Shown here one piece after another: positions 30,434-33,693 of a stretch of DNA of 33,693 nucleotides. The translations under genes were made by a program, and so were the position numbers. Location: contig NZBZ01000010.1 of NCBI GenBank assembly GCA_002686365.1, positions 1-33,693 of the forward strand, written 5' to 3'. This DNA is from a bacterium. Its GTDB lineage: Bacteria; Patescibacteriota; Minisyncoccia; UBA6257; GWB1-50-10. The notes beneath the pieces are model-generated. The model searched no databases. It saw only the letters and a list, made by a program, of their open reading frames with translations, and was not told the origin of the DNA. Position 1 is the stretch's first letter; each line of letters starts with the position of its first letter.

Positions 30434-31813
30434 TTACGCTTTCTGCAAGCGGTCCTTGATAAGGGTAATGCGTTGGTTGAGTTGCGGATTTTGGCTCACC
30501 TCTCTTGAAATCTTTTCATATGCATGAATTGCAGTTGTGTGGTCTCTTTTTCCAAGCCTCTCGCCTATGTGGGGATAAGAAAGATTGAGCACGTCCCGCA
30601 TGAGATACATACAGACCTGTCGGGGCTCAACAATCTCCTTTTTCCTGCTTCTATCAGAAAGCTCCTGCGGAGAAACGTCAAAAAAGTCAGCAACAGTCTT
30701 TAGAACATCCTGAACAGTAATATTTTTAGAGACTACATTCGTCACTTCCTGAATAATCTCGTCAACTTTTCGTGTCGTCACCTTCTCTCCCTTATACTGC
30801 TGATAAAAAATAACTTTATTTAACACGCCCTCAAGCTCTCGGATGTTATTTTGAATTTTAAGCGCCACATGTTCCAAAATCCCATCCTCAAGAACAACCT
30901 CCTGTTGATCAACCTTCGCGCGTAAAATAGCAAGACGCATCTCATAGTCCGGATAGCTAATATCTATTATCATTCCTCCCTCAAACCGAGAGCGAAGCCT
31001 CTCTTCAAGGGTAGGAATTGCGGCTGGAGGCCGGTCAGAAGACATAATAATCTGTTTATTGTGCTCATGCAGAGTATTGAACGTGTAAAAGAACTCTTGT
31101 TCTGTTGCGGCCTTGCCCCCAATAAACTGAATATCATCAATTATGAGGAGGTCTACGTCGCGATACTTGCTCTTAACATCATCCATCCGTCTATTTCGAA
31201 GCGCCCAGACCACGTCATTAATAAATTTTTCCGAAGTTACATAGAGTACCCGAACCTTTTTAGAATACTTCTTCTGAATCGCATTTCCTGCAGCCTGAAT
31301 AAGGTGAGTCTTTCCAAGCCCCACTCCCCCATACAGAAAAAGCGGATTATACTTCGTGCCAACATCATCAATCACGGCCTGAACAGCAGCATAGGCAAGT
31401 TCATTTGAGGAGCCGACAATAAACGAATCCAGCGCATATCTCGGGTTAAGATTCGTCTTTGGATCAACGCGAAGCTCCAAGAGAGGTTCTTGGGGGCGAA
31501 CAGAGACTTTTGGCCCTCCCTGACTTTTCCGCACGCGCTTTTTAAGGGCCTCTGCATTCTGAGAATTCACCACAACATAATCAACGCTTTTTACCGCGCC
31601 ATCCAAGTTACGAAGCGAACCCAGAATAAGTTTATGATATCGAGTTTTTACCCAGTCTTTTGCAAAATGATTAGGCAGCCCAATTAAAGCAACTCCATTT
31701 TTATCGTTCTTATCAACGAGCTGACTTTGTTTTAGCCAGGTAAGAAAATTTGGACGAGAGATTTGAAGCTCTATCTCTCCTAATACAGTTTTCCAAAGTT
31801 CGTTGCTGTTCAT
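30434..31813 (-). CDS. dnaA: chromosomal replication initiator DnaA
   Basis: 459 residues. Domain I (about 1-80, LWKTVLGEIELQISRPNFLTWL), a short linker, AAA+ domain III with Walker A LYGGVGLGKTHLIQAAGN (about 160), Walker B LLIDDIQFIGGK, sensor 1 IMSSDRPP, and the box VII arginine in LRSRFEGG. DNA-binding domain IV ends with LSYPHIGERLGKRDHTTAIHAYEKI, the DnaA signature. It opens the origin. The start MNSNELW is the inner ATG of a palindromic cassette, and a second cassette lies directly upstream, an unusually complex leader that may control initiation. Confidence 0.97.
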   Translation of the reverse strand: MNSNELWKTVLGEIELQISRPNFLTWLKQSQLVDKNDKNGVALIGLPNHFAKDWVKTRYHKLILGSLRNLDGAVKSVDYVVVNSQNAEALKKRVRKSQGGPKVSVRPQEPLLELRVDPKTNLNPRYALDSFIVGSSNELAYAAVQAVIDDVGTKYNPLFLYGGVGLGKTHLIQAAGNAIQKKYSKKVRVLYVTSEKFINDVVWALRNRRMDDVKSKYRDVDLLIIDDIQFIGGKAATEQEFFYTFNTLHEHNKQIIMSSDRPPAAIPTLEERLRSRFEGGMIIDISYPDYEMRLAILRAKVDQQEVVLEDGILEHVALKIQNNIRELEGVLNKVIFYQQYKGEKVTTRKVDEIIQEVTNVVSKNITVQDVLKTVADFFDVSPQELSDRSRKKEIVEPRQVCMYLMRDVLNLSYPHIGERLGKRDHTTAIHAYEKISREVSQNPQLNQRITLIKDRLQKA

Positions 31814-31938
31814 CCCGTTAGAGGCAGAGCGTGCTTAGGGGCACGTCCGTGATTTTTTGTTAGGTTGCACCATGACGACTGTCTGGTGGCTATGGTATGT
31901 GATGCGTACATTTTTTGATTGCCTCTAACGGGATTCAT
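31810..31938 (-). repeat. start-codon palindromic cassette with coupled mini-ORF, dnaA (inner)
   Basis: Perfect 14-bp arms TCCCGTTAGAGGCA (31813-31826) and its complement (31920-31933), each next to ATGAA. The outer ATG (31938) opens a 42-residue frame, MNPVRGNQ...LPLTG, whose TGA overlaps the dnaA ATG. The length is identical (129 nt) to the cassette of the beta-CASP gene. The inner hairpin CGTGC/GCACG replaces the ATGTGCTT/AAGCATAT pairing seen there, so pairing is kept while sequence changes. Confidence 0.8.
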
Positions 31939-32044
31939 TCCATTAGAAAATATAAATATAAAAGCCTCGTAGATTAAGAGCACAAGAGCCCCGATGCGAT
32001 ATCGTGAGAGAAGATGAAAGCGTAAATTTTCTAATAGGATTCAT
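31936..32044 (-). repeat. second palindromic cassette in tandem upstream of dnaA (outer)
   Basis: On the minus strand ATGAATCC-TATTAGAAAAT ... ATTTTCTAATGGA-ATGAATCCC; its end overlaps the beginning of the inner cassette. The arms pair over about 11 bp with one bulge. The outer ATG (32044) opens a 33-residue frame, MNPIRKFTLS, that stops at TAA 31943 inside the second arm. Confidence 0.7.
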
Positions 32045-32116
32045 AATGATAATAGATAAAAAATAAAGACCACCCTTGTCCACTTAATAATAATGATAAT
32101 GAGAAACCTTGCAACG

Positions 32117-32145
32117 TTGAAGAAACAGAAAAAGTGTGATTTAAT
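32117..32145 (+). promoter_or_regulatory. promoter of rpmH within the dnaA-rpmH divergent region
   Basis: TTGAAG (32117-32122), 17-nt spacer, TTTAAT (32140-32145). The surrounding 32045-32183 is AT-rich (AATGATAATAGATAAAAAAT) and holds one weak DnaA-box-like site, TGTGGATGG, near 32158, so part of the origin could lie here instead of between dnaA and dnaN. Confidence 0.55.
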
Positions 32146-32183
32146 TGTGAGCATCCTGTGGATGGAGAATTTCATAAAAAATC

Positions 32184-32318
32184 ATGAAACGAACTTACCA
32201 GCCAAAAAAGAAAAAAAGGAAGCGAACACACGGATTTCTGAAGCGATCACGTACTCCAGGGGGAAGGAGCGTGGTGCGGAAGCGAAGGCAGAAAGGAAGA
32301 AAGAAGCTAGCTGTATAG
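32184..32318 (+). CDS. rpmH: 50S ribosomal protein L34
   Basis: 44 residues, missed by the ORF track. [18 protein letters not shown], then [20 protein letters not shown], matches L34 from end to end. It has the classic position upstream of rnpA and divergent from dnaA. The frame at 32093-32344 in the track is a shadow of it. Confidence 0.95.
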   Translation: MKRTYQPKKKKRKRTHGFLKRSRTPGGRSVVRKRRQKGRKKLAV

Positions 32319-32328
32319 GAAGCCGTTT

Positions 32329-32396
32329 GTTCAGAAAGAAATAAGACGTATAAGCGCGTCTGTTGTCCCGCCTCTCGGCGGGACGAACTTCTGAAC
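32329..32396 (+). other. branched hairpin between rpmH and rnpA
   Basis: Outer stem GTTCAGAA (32329-32336) with TTCTGAAC (32389-32396); inside, AGACG/CGTCT and a perfect GTCCCGCC-TCTC-GGCGGGAC hairpin (32365-32384), giving a three-way junction. No U-tract follows, so it is not an obvious terminator. It lies where the first 30 or so codons of a full-length rnpA would be expected. Confidence 0.6.
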
Positions 32397-32428
32397 GGGG
32401 GCCTGTAGATTAAATATCCTCAAGTTGT

Positions 32429-32674
32429 ATGCCGGCAATTATAGTAAAAAAAGGAAAGGGTGCTGCAAAAGAAAGGCCCGCAATTGTAGTAGGAAAGAGG
32501 GTTTTTGCAAAAGCCGTTGAAAGAAATCGCATAAGAAGAAGAATACGGGTAATTATAGGCCAGCGCATTCAAAAAAACAGAGAAAGGTATACAATTATCG
32601 TTGGGCCTGAGGCAAAAGCCCTAACATTCGAAGAATTAAGGCAAGAAATAGAAAAACAATTATCTAAAGTCTAG
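32429..32674 (+). CDS. rnpA: ribonuclease P protein component, short N-terminus
   Basis: 81 residues; the family is normally 105-125. The RNR signature KAVERNRIRRRIRVII (about 28-43) is clear, as are VGKRVFAKAV before it and the ending FEELRQEIEKQL. It begins around the first beta-strand (MPAIIVKKGKG), so the N-terminal helix that helps bind the pre-tRNA leader is missing. A TAA stop lies in frame only 6 codons upstream, so the shortness is not a start-calling error. It works with RNase P RNA, which is not in this window, to process tRNA 5' ends. Position between rpmH and yidC supports the call. Confidence 0.88.
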   Translation: MPAIIVKKGKGAAKERPAIVVGKRVFAKAVERNRIRRRIRVIIGQRIQKNRERYTIIVGPEAKALTFEELRQEIEKQLSKV

Positions 32675-32699
32675 AATCCTAAAGCCTAGAGCATAAACC
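32666..32699 (+). repeat. stuttered words at the end of rnpA, before the yidC leader
   Basis: The words GTCTAGAATCCTAAAGCCTAGAGC repeat CTAGA and CCTA(A/G)A at about 8-bp spacing. They run up to the ATG of the yidC leader ORF and overlap the rnpA stop codon. Confidence 0.5.
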
Positions 32700-32807
32700 A
32701 TGAATCCCTCACATAACATACAATTAAAATCATATGTATATCGTCGAGAGTTTTATAATAATACCGAGCGCGCAATTTTTAAGCGTGTAGGTTTATGTGA
32801 GGGATGA
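32700..32807 (+). repeat. start-codon palindromic cassette with coupled mini-ORF, yidC
   Basis: Perfect 12-bp arms TCCCTCACATAA (32705-32716) and TTATGTGAGGGA (32793-32804), flanked by ATGAA on both sides. The outer ATG (32700) opens a 35-residue frame, MNPSHNIQ...GLCEG, whose TGA (32805-32807) overlaps the yidC ATG as ATGA. The last base of the inner arm is the A of the yidC start. Confidence 0.8.
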
Positions 32808-33556
32808 AATATATTTGGAACACATTTCTCTATCAGCCAATACTAAGTACGCTCGTCTTTATATATGACAAGGTAGCATTTGGAGACTTTGGGCTTGCAG
32901 TGGTTATTCTTACCATCGTTATACGAATCGTACTCTTCCCCCTCTTTTACAAGGGGGCAAAACAGCAGGCAATTATTCAAAAAATACAGCCAAAGATTAG
33001 AAAGATTCAGAAGGAGCTAAAGCACGACAAGGAGAAGCAGGCTGCGGAACTCATGAAAATCTATAAGAAGCATAAGATAAACCCCTTCTCCTCAATTTTA
33101 ACACTGCTGGTTCAGCTCCCAATACTCATTGCTCTCTATCGCGTGATCTTAAATGAGATAGGAGGTGAATTTTTTGACAATTTTATCTTTTTAGGGTTTA
33201 TTGACTTAAGGGAGAAGAGCATAATAATCGCTGTAATAGCTGCAATCCTTCAATATGTTCAGATACGGCTGGCAATGCCGAAGAAATCTACAGAAAAAAG
33301 CAGCAATCCAATCGCATCAGCCGGAAGGATGATGGCCTATATTGGACCTGGGCTAACGCTTTTCATACTCACAAGGTTCCCTGCAGCCCTCGGTATTTAC
33401 TGGCTCACATCAACCATTTTCTCTATAGGCCAGCAGATATATATAAATAAACGCATCAAAAAAGAAGATGTAGATGAGGAAATAGAAGAGCTGAAAGAGG
33501 AGGCCGAAGAAGAAGTAGAAAAAGAAGAGGATAAAGAAAACAAGACGAAGACATAA
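32804..33556 (+). CDS. yidC: membrane protein insertase YidC/Oxa1
   Basis: 250 residues, the short form without the large periplasmic domain. It inserts and folds membrane proteins with or without SecYEG. First helix VVILTIVIRIVLFPLFYK with the conserved Arg in the membrane groove (about 46), the cytoplasmic hairpin KIQKELKHDKEKQAAELMKIYKKHKINPF, then LTLLVQLPILIALYRVI and three more hydrophobic segments to about 225. The C-terminal tail is highly charged and coiled (DEEIEELKEEAEEEVEKEEDKE), which may contact the ribosome. The start MKYIWNTFLY is set by the cassette and family length. jag follows. Confidence 0.95.
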   Translation: MKYIWNTFLYQPILSTLVFIYDKVAFGDFGLAVVILTIVIRIVLFPLFYKGAKQQAIIQKIQPKIRKIQKELKHDKEKQAAELMKIYKKHKINPFSSILTLLVQLPILIALYRVILNEIGGEFFDNFIFLGFIDLREKSIIIAVIAAILQYVQIRLAMPKKSTEKSSNPIASAGRMMAYIGPGLTLFILTRFPAALGIYWLTSTIFSIGQQIYINKRIKKEDVDEEIEELKEEAEEEVEKEEDKENKTKT

Positions 33557-33630
33557 GACGTAAGACATAAGATATAGGAAAAACGAACCCATCGTTCCTA
33601 AGCCCTAAGTCTTATGTCCTAAGCCCTAAC
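33550..33630 (+). repeat. complementary stuttered word arrays between yidC and jag
   Basis: ACATAAGACGTAAGACATAAGATATAGG is followed after about 18 nt by CCTAAGCCCTAAGTCTTATGTCCTAAGCCC. The second array is roughly the reverse complement of the first (ACATAAGAC with GTCTTATGT), so the pair can fold into a long imperfect hairpin that ends at the jag ATG. Confidence 0.6.
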
Positions 33631-33693
33631 ATGGAACACATTAAAGAAAAAATCGAATCGGCAATAACTCTTATGGGGTTTGAAGAGGCAAAG
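33631..33693 (+). CDS. Jag/KhpB-like protein, first 21 codons (cut by window edge)
   Basis: MEHIKEKIESAITLMGFEEAK runs open to the right edge. The start resembles the N-terminal Jag domain and the gene follows yidC as jag/khpB does in most bacteria, where the product is an RNA-binding KH/R3H protein tied to cell elongation and division. Too little is visible for certainty. Confidence 0.65.
   Translation, partial: MEHIKEKIESAITLMGFEEAK

Noticed and set aside
32093-32344. 83-codon ORF over rpmH
   Set aside because: Out-of-frame shadow; the L34 frame at 32184-32318 is unmistakable.
1-33693. CRISPR array
   Set aside because: The repeated words are only 7-13 bp, imperfect and contiguous; there is no repeat-spacer pattern and no cas gene.

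Overview
The window looks like part of a small-genome Patescibacteria (CPR, Parcubacteria-like) chromosome around the replication origin. The basis is the gene order rpmH-rnpA-yidC-jag(partial) diverging from dnaA-dnaN-ruvC, very compact genes, a short-form MurE, an 81-residue RnpA, a PolA without a visible proofreading motif, and a zinc-ribbon protein family I associate with this group. TGA is used as a normal stop, which argues against the recoded Gracilibacteria/Absconditabacteria. This placement is inferred from gene content, not from a phylogeny.

Layout. 1-5.9 kb, minus strand: murB (cut by the left edge), tRNA-Arg(CCG), an aromatic-type amino acid permease, an 85-aa translation-factor-like beta-barrel protein, a beta-CASP metallo-beta-lactamase ribonuclease and a UvrD/PcrA helicase. 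6-10.9 kb, mixed strands: a small Pro-rich membrane protein, a short MurE-type ligase, a polyphosphate-glucokinase-like ROK kinase, ruvA, a small membrane protein, rpsT and a small basic hypothetical. 11.2-13.4 kb, minus: the ruvB-tsaE-holA operon with 4-nt overlaps. 13.5-13.8 kb, plus: a promoter, a highly structured roughly 208-nt RNA and a terminator, not covered by any convincing gene. 13.8-16.9 kb, minus: a PilB/GspE ATPase and a hypothetical gene broken by a G8 homopolymer frameshift. 17-22.4 kb, plus: polA, a sensor histidine kinase, a shortened yebC, a KOW-like protein and a DUF2188-like protein. 22.4-24.8 kb, minus: a large zinc-ribbon protein and a hypothetical. 25.0-25.8 kb, plus: a TrmB-type regulator behind a 20-bp palindrome. 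26-31.8 kb, minus: PBP1A, ruvC, dnaN and dnaA. 32.2-33.7 kb, plus: rpmH, rnpA, yidC and the start of jag/khpB.

How the genes work together: replication initiation and fork proteins (dnaA, dnaN, holA, polA), recombination (ruvA, ruvB and ruvC at three separate loci), RNA processing (rnpA, beta-CASP nuclease), cell-wall synthesis (murB, murE, PBP1A), membrane insertion (yidC) and type IV pilus or secretion power (pilB).

The most unusual content lies between genes. (1) Six palindromic cassettes sit directly on start codons of the permease, beta-CASP nuclease, ruvA, dnaA (two in tandem) and yidC. Five have the form ATGAATCC...GG(G)(A)ATGAA, with stems of different sequence. In three of them the upstream ATG opens a 36-43 codon ORF whose TGA overlaps the gene start as ATGA. 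(2) Three long (roughly 175-190 bp) nested inverted repeats begin at or within a few bases of the stop codons of three minus-strand genes. (3) Arrays of stuttered 7-13 bp words lie just upstream of several starts. (4) Short palindromes have been inserted in frame in murE and yebC. Together these suggest a genome heavily shaped by small palindromic elements, some of which may have become 5' or 3' regulatory regions.
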